From Vagococcus fluvialis (GTDB taxonomy: Bacteria; Bacillota; Bacilli; Lactobacillales; Vagococcaceae), in the NCBI RefSeq assembly GCF_003337315.1, contig NZ_QPJV01000001.1, positions 186,001 through 250,000 on the forward strand: a DNA stretch of 64,000 nt, read 5' to 3'. A program made the position numbers and the translations under genes. This document shows positions 16,972-25,696 of the stretch, piece by piece; the first letter of the stretch is position 1, and each line of letters starts with the position of its first letter. A model generated the notes under the pieces. That model saw nothing but the letters and a program-made list of their open reading frames with translations. It was not told the DNA's origin and made no database searches.

Positions 16972-17730
16972 GTGAATACATTATTAAAAGGTAAAAAAAT
17001 TGTTTTAATGGGTGTTGTCAATAAATCAAGTATTGCATGGGGATGTGCCCTAGCACTTAAAAAATGTGGAGCAGAAGTTATCTACACATATCAAAATGAT
17101 CGTGTCAAAAAACAATTAGATCGATTAATCGACGAAAATGATGCCACAGTAGAATGTGACGTTGCCGCTGATGATAATATAGAAAAAGCATTTATTGAAA
17201 TCAAAGAACGATTTGGTAACATTGATGGCGTTATCCACTCAATTGCTTTTGCACCAAAAGAAGCACTTGAAGGAGATATTACAGATGCCCCTCGCGAAAG
17301 TTTTAGTATTGCTCATGAAATTAGCTCATTTTCATTAATCGCAGTAGCTCGTGAAGCTCGTAAAATTTTAAATCCAGGAAGTAGCATTACAACTTTAACT
17401 TATATTGGCTCAAGTCGTGCCGTTAGCAATTATAATATTATGGGATTAGCAAAAGCTTCATTAGAAGCTTCAGTTCGTTATTTAGCACATGATTTAGCTG
17501 AGCAAGATATTCGTGTGAATGCTGTTTCTTCAGGTGCTATTAAAACACTTGCTTCATCTGGGATTAAAGGGTTCCGTGAACTTCTAGATGATGCTGCAAC
17601 TAGAACACCTGCTGGTAAACAAGTAACGATTGAAGAAGTTGGTAACACAGTTGCCTTCTTAATGAGTGATTTATCAACTGGTATTACTGGTGATTTAATT
17701 TATGTAGATAAAGGAACACACTTATCATAA
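16972..17730 (+). CDS. fabI: enoyl-[acyl-carrier-protein] reductase (NADH), FabI
   Basis: The 252-residue short-chain dehydrogenase reduces enoyl-ACP in the last step of each elongation cycle of type II fatty acid synthesis. It shows the FabI nucleotide loop GVVNKSSIAWG (near residues 14-24), HSIAFAP near residue 90, and the active-site region TYIGSSRAVSNYNIMGLAKAS with the Tyr-x6-Lys pair. The start codon is GTG at 16972 with TTAGGAGAG upstream. The gene is monocistronic and separate from the usual fab cluster. A FabT-type operator precedes it. Sensitivity to FabI inhibitors would depend on whether FabK is also present elsewhere. Confidence 0.93.
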   Translation: MNTLLKGKKIVLMGVVNKSSIAWGCALALKKCGAEVIYTYQNDRVKKQLDRLIDENDATVECDVAADDNIEKAFIEIKERFGNIDGVIHSIAFAPKEALEGDITDAPRESFSIAHEISSFSLIAVAREARKILNPGSSITTLTYIGSSRAVSNYNIMGLAKASLEASVRYLAHDLAEQDIRVNAVSSGAIKTLASSGIKGFRELLDDAATRTPAGKQVTIEEVGNTVAFLMSDLSTGITGDLIYVDKGTHLS

Positions 17731-17758
17731 TGAAAACAGAGGTTGTCGCAGCAAATCA

Positions 17759-17789
17759 AAAAGAGGTCGACTTTTAGTCAACCTCTTTT
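17759..17789. terminator. bidirectional intrinsic terminator between fabI and ptsG
   Basis: AAAAGAGGTcGAC pairs with GTCaACCTCTTTT around a short loop. T runs on both strands can end fabI and ptsG transcripts. Confidence 0.85.
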
Positions 17790-17796
17790 CTTTTAA

Positions 17797-19728
17797 CTAT
17801 TTTGTTTTAACTTGACCTATCAAATCATTAGCATTCACATTTGATTGCATATTAAGAGACATGTCAGCTACTTTATCTTGATTTGTGAAGACAACAATAA
17901 CATCACTTTGTTTATTGGCTCCTTCTAAAGCTTTTAAATCAACGTGACAAAGTTTTGTTCCTTTAGAAACTTTATCCCCTTCATTGACAAATACTTCAAA
18001 AGGTTCACCTTTTAAGTTAACTGTATCAATACCAACATGAACTAAGACTTCAAGCCCATGAACAGTTTTAATACCATAAGCATGTTTTGTTGGGAAGATA
18101 CTTGTTACAACACCATCAACTGGTGAATAAATATCACCAGTTTCAGGAATTATTGCAAAACCATCACCCATCATTTTTGCTGAGAATACATCATCTGATA
18201 CTTCTGTAATCGGAATAATTTTCCCAGTTGCTACTGCATAAATTGTATTTTCTTTGTTATCACTTGCAGTTAATCCACCAGCTTGATGAATTTTACTTAA
18301 TTCATCTGCCACAAATTGAACTTCAGTTCCAACAATAATTTGAATATTCTTACCATCAATTACTTTAACGCCTGGAACTCCCGTTGCTTTAATTTTGTTT
18401 GTATCAATACGACTTGTGTCATTAACTGCTAAACGTAAACGAGTTGTACAATTATCAACAGTTTGTAAGTTGGCTGCACCACCTAAGTTTTCATATAACT
18501 TAGCTGCTAACACTGCAAATTTATCAGAGCCACTACCTGAAACATCAGCTACATCTTCAAGACTAACTTCTTCACGTCCTGGTGTCATTAAATTAAATTT
18601 CTTAATCACAAACATAAACGTTACATAATAAACAACTGCCATTACTAAACCAAATAATAATAACATGTATGGTTTGTTAGCGATTGGCACACGTAAACTT
18701 AAAATAAAATCAATAAATCCTGCACTAAAGTTAAATCCTGCTGTCCAATGGAATGTTGCTGCAACAAACATTGAAATACCTGTTAAAGCTGCATGAACAA
18801 CATATAATGGCCAAGCCACAAACATAAATGAAAATTCTAAAGGTTCTGTTACACCTGTAAAAAATGAAGCGAAAGCTGCAGCCATCATTAATGAAGCTGT
18901 TGCTTTTTTATTTTCAGGACGAGCACATTGATAAATTGCTAAAGCTCCTGCTGGTAAACCAAACATCATTACTGGGAAGAAACCAGCTTGATACATACCA
19001 GTTACACCTTTAACACCCTCACTTGCCCAGAATTTACCAATATCATCAATTCCAGCAATATTAAACCAAAATACGTTATTTAGTGCGTGGTGTAAACCTG
19101 TAGGAATTAATAAACGGTTAAAGAATCCGTAAAGACCAGCTCCAAGTGCACCTAAACCAGAAATACTTTCGCCAAATGCTACTAAAGCATTATAAACTGG
19201 AGGCCACACAAAGATTAAACCTGCTGATACAACAAGCATAACTGCCGCTGTTACAATCGGAACTGAACGTTTACCACTAAAGAATGACAACGCCATTGGT
19301 AATTTTACATTGTTAAAACGGTTATACATCTCAGCAGCAATTAAACCTGCTAAAATACCGATAAATACGTTTTTGTTATTAATTGCTTGGAAAGCAATAT
19401 TAACATTTTCAACATCAACTTTTGTAAACATCGCTACTGTAGCTGGTGCTAATAATTGCATTGGTACTAAAAAGGCAATCAAACCTGCTAAAGCTGATGA
19501 ACCATCTTTGTCTTTTGACATCCCTAAAGCTAAACCAACTGCAAATAAAATACCTAAATTATCTAAAATAGTTGCTCCTGCTTTAATTAAGAAGGCTGCA
19601 AAAATACTATTTCCGCCCCATCCACTTGGGTCGATCCAGTAACCAATTCCCATAAACAAAGCCGCTACTGGTAATGTTGCTACTGGCAACATTAAAGAGC
19701 GTCCCATTCTTTGCATATATGCTTTCAT
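17797..19728 (-). CDS. ptsG: PTS glucose-specific enzyme IICBA
   Basis: The 643-residue permease takes up and phosphorylates glucose (possibly related hexoses). The domain order is IIC (about 1-390, many helices, motif GVTEPLEFSF), IIB (about 402-480, phospho-Cys427 in DNCTTRLRL) and IIA (about 500-640, phospho-His564 in VHVGIDTV and conserved His549). All three domains are intact. It starts 3 nt after the glcT stop and is the second gene of the glcT-ptsG operon, so it is governed by the RNA switch upstream of glcT. N-acetylglucosamine PTS is the main alternative; the GlcT neighbour favours glucose. Confidence 0.9.
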   Translation of the reverse strand: MKAYMQRMGRSLMLPVATLPVAALFMGIGYWIDPSGWGGNSIFAAFLIKAGATILDNLGILFAVGLALGMSKDKDGSSALAGLIAFLVPMQLLAPATVAMFTKVDVENVNIAFQAINNKNVFIGILAGLIAAEMYNRFNNVKLPMALSFFSGKRSVPIVTAAVMLVVSAGLIFVWPPVYNALVAFGESISGLGALGAGLYGFFNRLLIPTGLHHALNNVFWFNIAGIDDIGKFWASEGVKGVTGMYQAGFFPVMMFGLPAGALAIYQCARPENKKATASLMMAAAFASFFTGVTEPLEFSFMFVAWPLYVVHAALTGISMFVAATFHWTAGFNFSAGFIDFILSLRVPIANKPYMLLLFGLVMAVVYYVTFMFVIKKFNLMTPGREEVSLEDVADVSGSGSDKFAVLAAKLYENLGGAANLQTVDNCTTRLRLAVNDTSRIDTNKIKATGVPGVKVIDGKNIQIIVGTEVQFVADELSKIHQAGGLTASDNKENTIYAVATGKIIPITEVSDDVFSAKMMGDGFAIIPETGDIYSPVDGVVTSIFPTKHAYGIKTVHGLEVLVHVGIDTVNLKGEPFEVFVNEGDKVSKGTKLCHVDLKALEGANKQSDVIVVFTNQDKVADMSLNMQSNVNANDLIGQVKTK

Positions 19729-19731
19729 GTG

Positions 19732-20586
19732 TTATTCTCCCTTTTCCATATGCTCCGAAGCTAATCTTAATCTTTCAATGTGAATGGCCAAATAACCTAG
19801 CTCTTCACCTGTAATAGACAATTGATAAGTCTTCATCAGCAAAACTCTAATTTTTTTAGCAATGTTATAACTCTCAGGATATTTTCCTTTTACCATTTCA
19901 AGAATTTCTTCATCAAGTACTGCATATTGATTACTCTCAAAACGATGAAGTAATAATCTTAAATGATTAGCTAATCTTGAATAGTTTAATAACATCTCTT
20001 TTGAGTGAATATTCACTCCCAGTTCATTCTCGATTAATTGAATGATGGCTGAGACAATTGTAACTTCACGAATACTTTTATTATTATTCGAATGACCACT
20101 TCTCGAACTATGAATATGAATCGCAATATATCCAGCTTCATCATAGGTATAAGGTACATTAAGAGAATTATTCAAATACTCTACCGCCCACTGAGCAATG
20201 GCAAATTCCTCATTGTACAAGACCTCAATTTCTCTAAGTAATTTATTTCTTATTAAAATTCCATTTGAAATGTTTTCAGCAGAAAAAGATAAATGATCTG
20301 ATAAAGCTATTAATAGGTGATCACTTAATTTTTCCATTAGGACTGTTTCTGCATAATCAATTATTTCCTCAGCTGCGAAAAAGAATTTTTCTTCTATTTG
20401 ACTTAGCAAAGTTTGCAATTTTTGTTGCCCTTCTGCTTCCATTACAAATAAACGCTCAACTTGTTTTTGAAAAATTAAATCATTTTTCTTCTTGTTAAAA
20501 CCAATACCTTTTCCAACAGCTACTTTTTCTTGTTCTTCGTCAAGAACTAGAACAGCATTTTGATTTAATACTTTTATAATTTTCAT
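19732..20586 (-). CDS. glcT: BglG/LicT-family transcription antiterminator (GlcT-like)
   Basis: The protein has 284 residues from the ATG at 20584-20586, which follows AAGAGGAG; upstream in-frame codons lack a site. The N-terminal RNA-binding CAT domain (about 1-55, MKIIKVLNQNAVLVLDEE, GKGIGF) is followed by two PTS regulation domains with conserved histidines (SDHLSFS, HIHSSR, HLRLLLHRF, HIERLR). It binds a RAT hairpin in its own leader and stops termination when glucose flows through PtsG. It is directly followed by ptsG. PRD phosphorylation by HPr and IIB is family knowledge, not visible here. Confidence 0.88.
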   Translation of the reverse strand: MKIIKVLNQNAVLVLDEEQEKVAVGKGIGFNKKKNDLIFQKQVERLFVMEAEGQQKLQTLLSQIEEKFFFAAEEIIDYAETVLMEKLSDHLLIALSDHLSFSAENISNGILIRNKLLREIEVLYNEEFAIAQWAVEYLNNSLNVPYTYDEAGYIAIHIHSSRSGHSNNNKSIREVTIVSAIIQLIENELGVNIHSKEMLLNYSRLANHLRLLLHRFESNQYAVLDEEILEMVKGKYPESYNIAKKIRVLLMKTYQLSITGEELGYLAIHIERLRLASEHMEKGE

Positions 20587-20628
20587 AACGACTCCTCTTC
20601 TTAAGAAGGGTTTCATGCTTTAAACAAC

Positions 20629-20686
20629 AAAAAAGCATGGAACAATCTTAATAGGATGCACTTATCCCACCAAAATTCTTCCATGC
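20629..20686 (-). terminator. regulated terminator in the glcT-ptsG leader
   Basis: In the minus-strand transcript, 8 bp of GCATGGAA / TTCCATGC, one mismatch and 6 more bp form a stem (20672-20686 with 20635-20649), followed by six U. Its 5' arm overlaps the RAT element, so the two folds exclude each other. Confidence 0.8.
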
Positions 20687-20710
20687 CTAGTATTATCTAG
20701 TCACATGAAA
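20679..20710 (-). promoter_or_regulatory. RAT-like antiterminator element before glcT
   Basis: The transcript can fold as TTTCATG and CTAG pairing with CTAG and CATGGAA, leaving TGA opposite G as an asymmetric internal loop and ATAATA as the apical loop. This two-stem, internal-loop shape is that of ribonucleic antiterminators bound by the LicT/GlcT family, although the primary sequence differs from the usual consensus. It shares CATGGAA with the terminator stem. Confidence 0.65.
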
Positions 20711-20730
20711 CTATTATTAATAATAAATTC

Positions 20731-20759
20731 ATCTTAACCACATAAGTTAAAATTGTCAA
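20731..20759 (-). promoter_or_regulatory. glcT-ptsG promoter
   Basis: On the minus strand -35 TTGACA (20754-20759) and -10 TAAGAT (20731-20736) are separated by 17 bp. Transcription would start near 20724, about 14 nt before the RAT element. Confidence 0.8.
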
Positions 20760-20834
20760 CCTTATAAAAAACATTTTTTATTTAATGGTCTTTTATAAAA
20801 CTATTAAAACCTAATAAATCAATATTTTAATCTA

Positions 20835-21862
20835 TTAATTTTTTGTTGCTTTTTCTAATATTTTTAGTGTTTTATTTTCTAAATCCATTTCTGCCAGTAC
20901 TCCTAAAGGTAATGTCCATTTAGGTTCTGTATGACCAAAACTAGCACTATAAAATACTGGTAAATTCTTCAAATTAAACTCTTTTAATACTTTTAAAATC
21001 ACTTCTTGATACTCGTCAAAGTACTTATTATCCATTGGTTTACCAAAGACAATCCCATTTATTAATTGTAAATTCCCCATAACACCCATGGTTCTAAGTT
21101 CTATTTCAACAAAACTTGGTTCAGGTGTTAATTCCGAAGTTTCTAATAAAAGGATGGCTTCTTGAAATAATTCTTTTTTTGGATATAGTTCTGTACCTCT
21201 TAGCATTGATAAAACCTCTAAACAACCACCCATTAGTTTTCCTGAAATCTTTTGACTACCTTGAAGCACAATAAGTTCCTCATTGACTTGTAATTTTCTG
21301 CGTTTATCTTTATTCGAAAAATCCCAGGCTAAAAATTCACTAGTCCATTCTTTTCTATGAGGATATGTATAATTGGCATTATTTTTTATTAGTACTTCCT
21401 CAAAAACTTCGCGAGTAAAATCAAAAACACCACCATTTTCAGCAAAATCAGTTAAAATTGCTGGTCCATAAAACGAAACAACTCCTGCCTGTTGAAACAT
21501 CTGGTGAACAGAGGTAGCATCTGAATAACCAATAAAGATTTTCGGGTTATTCTTAATCACTTCTAAATCAACGAACTCAAATAAACGATAACTCTCAATG
21601 CCTCCAATAGTCGCAATAATCCCTTTAATCCTTTTGTCTAGTAAAGCTTGATGTAAATCATCAGCGCTTTTTTAGGGTTATGATAAACAATATCTGAACC
21701 AGCCAATGTCAAAGGATATTCGACAACTTTAAAGCCTATCTCTTCTAATTGTTTTTTTCCTTGTTCGTAACGCCATAAAATATCTTTATCTCCCGCCATG
21801 CCACTTGAAAGAGATAGTGCCGCTATTCTATCGCCTTTTTTCAAAGAATTAGGTTTTATCAT
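20835..21862 (-). pseudogene. S66 peptidase (LD-carboxypeptidase/MccF-like), frameshifted
   Basis: Two pieces of one gene are seen. The first 74 codons (21862 down to 21638) encode a normal S66 N-terminus (LKKGDRIAALSLSSGMAG). The rest continues in the -1 frame from the A6 run at 21668-21673 (minus strand) as SADDLHQALLDKRIKG, then FIGYSDATS with the nucleophile Ser, and ASFGHTEPKWTLPLG with the catalytic His, to a stop at 20835. Restoring one A gives a full protein of about 340 residues. The family cleaves L,D-peptide bonds or, as MccF, microcin-type acyl-adenylates. The gene lies 11 nt after alaT, probably in its operon. The break could be mutation, phase variation at the A run, or sequencing error. 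Confidence 0.82.
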
Positions 21863-21873
21863 TTATAAACCTC

Positions 21874-23025
21874 CTACTTATTTAAAAATTTATCTAATCG
21901 ATCTAATGCTTTTTCCAAATCATTAATAGAGTAGGCATAGGAACAACGAATGAACCCTTCTCCACTAACTCCAAAAGCACTTCCAGGTACTACAGCCAAT
22001 CTATTTCCCATTAGTAATTCCTCACAAAAAACTTCTGATGTTTTTCCAGTTGATTTAATAGAAGGAAAAGCATAAAAAGCCCCTTCTGGTTTTTGACACA
22101 TAAGACCTAATTCATTTAGAGATTTAACTAAGTAATCTCGACGTTGCATGTATTTTTCTTTCATAAATTCTACATAAGGTTGAGTGTTTTTTAGCGCTTC
22201 AATAGCTGCATACTGAGCAATAGTTGGAGCACTCATCATCGTATACTGCTGAATTTTAATCATTACTTCTAAAAATTCTTTAGGGGCACAGACATAACCT
22301 AGTCGCCAACCTGTCATTGAGAATCCTTTAGAAAAGCCTGAAATAACTATGCTCCTGTTTTTCATATTTTCCAGGCCTGCTAAAGAAATAAAATCCCCCT
22401 CATAAACTAATTCTGAATAAATTTCATCTAGGATTGCCACTAAATCATGAGTTTCAATTATATTTGCTAATGACTGTAACTCTTCCTTATTTAACGTCAC
22501 TCCTGTTGGGTTATTAGGTGTACAAATTAAAATAGCTTTCGTTTTATCTGTAATAGCTTTCTCAAGAGCTACTAAATTAATTCTTAAGGTTTCTTTATCA
22601 GCTGGAACAACCACTGCTTTTCCACCAGCTAACTCGATCAGAGGTTTATACGCCACATAAGTTGGTTCAATGATAATAACTTCGTCCTCAAAATTAACAA
22701 TACTTCGTAAAGCAATATCTAAAGCGTGACTTGAACCTGCTGTAACAATTATTTCAGATTCTGGTTGATATAAAACATTATTTTTTTGAAGTAAGTAACC
22801 TGATAATAATTCTCTTAGCTCAAGTAGCCCAGCATTTGGTGTATAAGAAGTAGCTCCTGCCCTTAATTTTGAGATTGCTTCATCACGAACACTTTGAGCT
22901 GTTTTAAAATCAGGTTCTCCTACACCTAGTGAAACGACATCATCCATCTCATTTGCTAAAGAAAAAAAGCGCCTAATACCTGATGATTCAATATTTTTTC
23001 CTATGTCAGATAATTGATCTCTCAT
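21874..23025 (-). CDS. alaT: alanine transaminase-like PLP aminotransferase (AlaT/PatA family)
   Basis: The 383-residue fold-type I aminotransferase has the PLP-lysine motif SGFSKGFSMTGWRLGY (Lys in the middle), the NPTGV motif (CTPNNPTGVTL), the DEIYSELVY aspartate motif and the C-terminal arginine in FIRCSYA. It overlaps the upstream Lrp-type regulator gene by 4 nt. That pair matches the alaR-alaT (yugG-yugH) arrangement of Bacillus, where the enzyme is alanine transaminase; I use the symbol for that reason. Other aromatic or aspartate aminotransferase activities are possible. Confidence 0.8.
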   Translation of the reverse strand: MRDQLSDIGKNIESSGIRRFFSLANEMDDVVSLGVGEPDFKTAQSVRDEAISKLRAGATSYTPNAGLLELRELLSGYLLQKNNVLYQPESEIIVTAGSSHALDIALRSIVNFEDEVIIIEPTYVAYKPLIELAGGKAVVVPADKETLRINLVALEKAITDKTKAILICTPNNPTGVTLNKEELQSLANIIETHDLVAILDEIYSELVYEGDFISLAGLENMKNRSIVISGFSKGFSMTGWRLGYVCAPKEFLEVMIKIQQYTMMSAPTIAQYAAIEALKNTQPYVEFMKEKYMQRRDYLVKSLNELGLMCQKPEGAFYAFPSIKSTGKTSEVFCEELLMGNRLAVVPGSAFGVSGEGFIRCSYAYSINDLEKALDRLDKFLNK

Positions 23026-23525
23026 AAAGTCACCTTCACTAAACGTTGATCTTTCTTTCCGTCAACTAAAATATTACGATCATGTTTATATTTCTTCATA
23101 ATAAAATTAGTTGCTGTTTCTTGAATAGAATCCAAGCTAGCTAATTGACCTGACACAAATTTCGAAATATCATTCATTGATTTGCCTTTAACAACTAAAG
23201 ATAGGTCATAAGTTCCTGAAATTAAGTAGACTGAATCAACTTCTTCGTACTCACTAATTCGTTGAGCAAGCTCATCAAATCCAAACCCATTTTTAGGCGT
23301 AACTTTCAAGTCAATACGCGCCATTACCCGTTCTTCATTATCAATTTTATCCCAATCAATTGTAAAACTGCCTTTAAACAAAACCTCTTTTTCTATCAAA
23401 CCATTCATCATTTCCATTATAGTTTCAACTGATTTATTTGTAATTTTCGAAATTGCTTCAACTGAAATACCATAATTTGTTTCCAATAAATTTAAGACTT
23501 CTAATTCTAATGTAGATAATTTCAT
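23022..23525 (-). CDS. alaR: Lrp/AsnC-family regulator (AlaR-like)
   Basis: The protein has 167 residues from the ATG at 23523-23525, preceded by AGAGGAAG. An N-terminal winged helix (about 1-60, LSTLELEVLNLLE, VEAISKITNKSVETIM) is followed by a RAM/AsnC ligand domain (MARIDLKVTPKNGFGFDELAQRI, VDSVYLISGTYDLSLVVKGKSM). It is coupled to alaT by a 4-nt overlap, as in Bacillus alaR-alaT, and likely activates or tunes alaT according to alanine. It faces a MocR-type regulator across an intergenic region with three TCTGTA-type palindromes. Confidence 0.85.
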   Translation of the reverse strand: MKLSTLELEVLNLLETNYGISVEAISKITNKSVETIMEMMNGLIEKEVLFKGSFTIDWDKIDNEERVMARIDLKVTPKNGFGFDELAQRISEYEEVDSVYLISGTYDLSLVVKGKSMNDISKFVSGQLASLDSIQETATNFIMKKYKHDRNILVDGKKDQRLVKVTL

Positions 23526-23547
23526 ATAAAACTTCCTCTCATTTTTC

Positions 23548-23670
23548 ATTATAGATACAGATATCATCTGTACCCTTTTTTTAGGTAAGTTATACTGTAC
23601 AGATAAGATGATAATAGCTATAATACGGTTACTTGTAAATTCTTTTTTTAGCACTCTGTACCCATACAGA
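23548..23670. promoter_or_regulatory. divergent promoters with three TCTGTA/TACAGA palindromes
   Basis: Three palindromes share one half-site: TACAGAT-ATC-ATCTGTA (23556-23572), CTGTACAG (23595-23602) and TCTGTA-CCCA-TACAGA (23655-23670). The middle one is the -35 region (TGTACA, 23596-23601) of a plus-strand promoter whose -10 is TATAAT (23619-23624, 17-bp spacing). The first lies just upstream of a minus-strand -10 TATAAT at 23548-23553 for alaR. They are likely operators of the MocR regulator, controlling both itself and alaR-alaT. Confidence 0.65.
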
Positions 23671-23685
23671 AAAATGGAGGTTCTT

Positions 23686-25056
23686 ATGTTATACAAACAA
23701 ATTGCTGAGCAACTAAAAAAATACATCCTAAACGAAAATTTAAAACCAGGTGATAAACTCCCTTCGATTCGTAACCTGACTAATCATTTCGAATGCAGTA
23801 AAAACACCATTATTTCTGCTTTAAAAAATTTAGAGGAAACTGGACTGATTTATGCTATACAAAAACAAGGTTACTTTGTTACTCAAGGTCCAGACATTGA
23901 AAATGAAAAGACTATTACTTTTGATTTTTTATCAGCTGAACCCAATATAGAAACACTCAATACTAAAAACCTACTTAGCTGTAGTGAAAAAATTAGTCAT
24001 GATTTAAAAAATGTTCTACTTCCTTATGGTTCTCAAAACGGACTAGACAAACTAAGAGAACAGTTAGTTCCATATTTTCAAAATAACCAAGTCTTTACTA
24101 ATAAAGAAAATATTGTTATTACAACTGGTTCGCAACAAAGTATTGATATTTTATTTAATATGCCCTTTTCCAATAAAAAAGAAAATATATTAATAGAACA
24201 ACCAACTTACTTAGGTGCTCTTAATTCTGCAAAACTATCTGGAAAAGATGTATTAGGTATTACTATAAAAAACGGTGAAATTGATTTGAATCAATTAGAG
24301 TATATGTTTAAAAATAACAACATCAAACTTTTTTATACAGTCCCTAGATTTCACAATCCTCTTGGGTCTTCTTATTCAATAGAAACAAAAAAAAGAATTG
24401 TTGAGCTTGCTTATAAGTATGATGTTTATATTTTAGAGGATGATTATTTAGGCGAACTAGATTTAAATCCGAAAGCAGACCCTCTTTTTTCCTACGATAC
24501 ACATGACAAAGTCATTTATTTAAAAAGTTTTTCTAAGATTTTTCTACCTGGTTTAAGAATTGGGGCTGTCTGTTTGCCAAAATCATTACATGCTACTTTT
24601 ATTTCATTTAAATTTGCAAGAGACATAGCAACGCCTGTCTTTTCTCAAGAAATTTTAGCTACATATATAGAAAATGGAATGTTTGAAAACCATATAAAAC
24701 AAATTAAACCTTATTATGCCGAAAAAATGACTTATACTTTAAAATGTTGTAAAGAACTTTTACCACAAGGGATTACATTTACTACTCCAGAGACAGGCTT
24801 TTATTTTTCAATTAAATTACCTGACTACATCTCCTCAAGTGATTTAAAAACTACGCTTAAGTTAAAAAATGTTCTCGTTGAAGATGTCTCTAATATGTAT
24901 TTATTCCATGACAAATCTACAGAGATAATTCGTTTAAGCATTGCTAAAATTAAACAAAAAGATATCTACCAAGGTATCTCTATTATTGCCAATGAAATCA
25001 GAAATCTAACTGAACAGAAAAAATCAGTCTTTAAAAACTGGGAGTTTTATTTATAA
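23686..25056 (+). CDS. MocR-type GntR regulator with aminotransferase domain
   Basis: The 456-residue protein starts at the ATG 23686-23688 after GGAGG. A GntR winged helix occupies about 1-75 (MLYKQIAEQLKKYILN, GDKLPSIRNLTNHFECSKNTI). The remainder is a class I aminotransferase-like domain with the PLP lysine in YLKSFSKIFLPGLRIG and the FHNPLGSSYS motif. MocR proteins sense PLP or amino-compound ligands through this domain and normally do not act as enzymes. It is divergent from alaR-alaT, sharing palindromic operators, so aminotransferase or peptidase expression on the other strand may be its target. PdxR and GabR are relatives; which ligand applies is unknown. Confidence 0.88.
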   Translation: MLYKQIAEQLKKYILNENLKPGDKLPSIRNLTNHFECSKNTIISALKNLEETGLIYAIQKQGYFVTQGPDIENEKTITFDFLSAEPNIETLNTKNLLSCSEKISHDLKNVLLPYGSQNGLDKLREQLVPYFQNNQVFTNKENIVITTGSQQSIDILFNMPFSNKKENILIEQPTYLGALNSAKLSGKDVLGITIKNGEIDLNQLEYMFKNNNIKLFYTVPRFHNPLGSSYSIETKKRIVELAYKYDVYILEDDYLGELDLNPKADPLFSYDTHDKVIYLKSFSKIFLPGLRIGAVCLPKSLHATFISFKFARDIATPVFSQEILATYIENGMFENHIKQIKPYYAEKMTYTLKCCKELLPQGITFTTPETGFYFSIKLPDYISSSDLKTTLKLKNVLVEDVSNMYLFHDKSTEIIRLSIAKIKQKDIYQGISIIANEIRNLTEQKKSVFKNWEFYL

Positions 25057-25057
25057 C

Positions 25058-25086
25058 AAAAAAGCCTCTAAAAAAGAGGCTTTTTT
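25058..25086 (+). terminator. intrinsic terminator of the MocR gene
   Basis: A perfect 12-bp stem, AAAAAAGCCTCT with AGAGGCTTTTTT, has a 5-nt A loop, followed by G and T residues. Confidence 0.92.
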
Positions 25087-25131
25087 GTTTATTACATATT
25101 AATGAACCCAATGTAATTTTTTCCTATACTA

Positions 25132-25608
25132 TTATGATACTTTTTCATTTGAATTTATTTTTTTTATCCAACAATTACTAAGTTCATCCATAAATAATAT
25201 TTCATTTATTAATAAATTATGTTCTAAATAGTCTATAATAACTTCCTTTTCTAAGGTATAGTCTAATACAACTACTAGACAATGTTTTTCAGTATCTTTT
25301 TTATACTCAATTAAATATGTTTTCCCATCAATCCAGTGCTCATCAATTTTATTACTATTTTCCCAAAACTCAGTTGGTCTATCAGGGTTTACAAAACATA
25401 AGCACTTCTCAGTTTTAGCCAATTGTAGAGACTTAATACTAATGATTGATTTTTTGAAATATTCTTTTATATCGCACTCTTTCTCTCCAGACGAATAAAT
25501 AATTTCTCTCGAAAAATTATGTTCGTCCATCACTGTCGAAAAATATACTTTTTGTTTGTTAACGCTATATGGTATTATTCTAGTTTTTTCTTTAATCATT
25601 TCTATCAC
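25132..25608 (-). CDS. uncharacterised 158-residue protein
   Basis: I do not recognise this family. The protein is soluble, rich in Lys/Glu/Ile and has three cysteines (KECDI, EKCLCF, HCLVV, SNCW) without a clear metal motif. Strands such as CLVVVLDYTL alternate with a helical C-terminal part. The ATG at about 25608 is preceded by a weak AGGTG-like site. It is monocistronic, between the MocR terminator and a terminator at 25660-25696. I considered ComK and found no convincing motif. Codon use is like its AT-rich neighbours. Confidence 0.6.
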   Translation of the reverse strand: MIEMIKEKTRIIPYSVNKQKVYFSTVMDEHNFSREIIYSSGEKECDIKEYFKKSIISIKSLQLAKTEKCLCFVNPDRPTEFWENSNKIDEHWIDGKTYLIEYKKDTEKHCLVVVLDYTLEKEVIIDYLEHNLLINEILFMDELSNCWIKKINSNEKVS

Positions 25609-25659
25609 CTAATTCTGTATTCTATATATTATATCGGCTATTTAGGTAATAGTTTAAAC

Positions 25660-25696
25660 AAATAAAAAAAGAGTAGACAAAAATGTCTACTTTTTT
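25660..25696. terminator. intrinsic terminator of the 29.4-25.7 kb operon
   Basis: On the minus strand AAGTAGACA pairs with TGTCTACT around TTTT, followed by CTTTTTTT. It overlaps the stop codon of the DUF1801-like frame and marks the operon end. Confidence 0.85.

Noticed and set aside
21662-21680. Programmed -1 frameshift in the MccF-like gene
   Set aside because: The A6 run tempts, but the P-site codon would re-pair on TAA and there is no clear stimulating hairpin; mutation, slippage or sequencing error is simpler.
25132-25608. ComK competence factor
   Set aside because: Lysine-rich basic size is similar but the ComK core motifs are not found.
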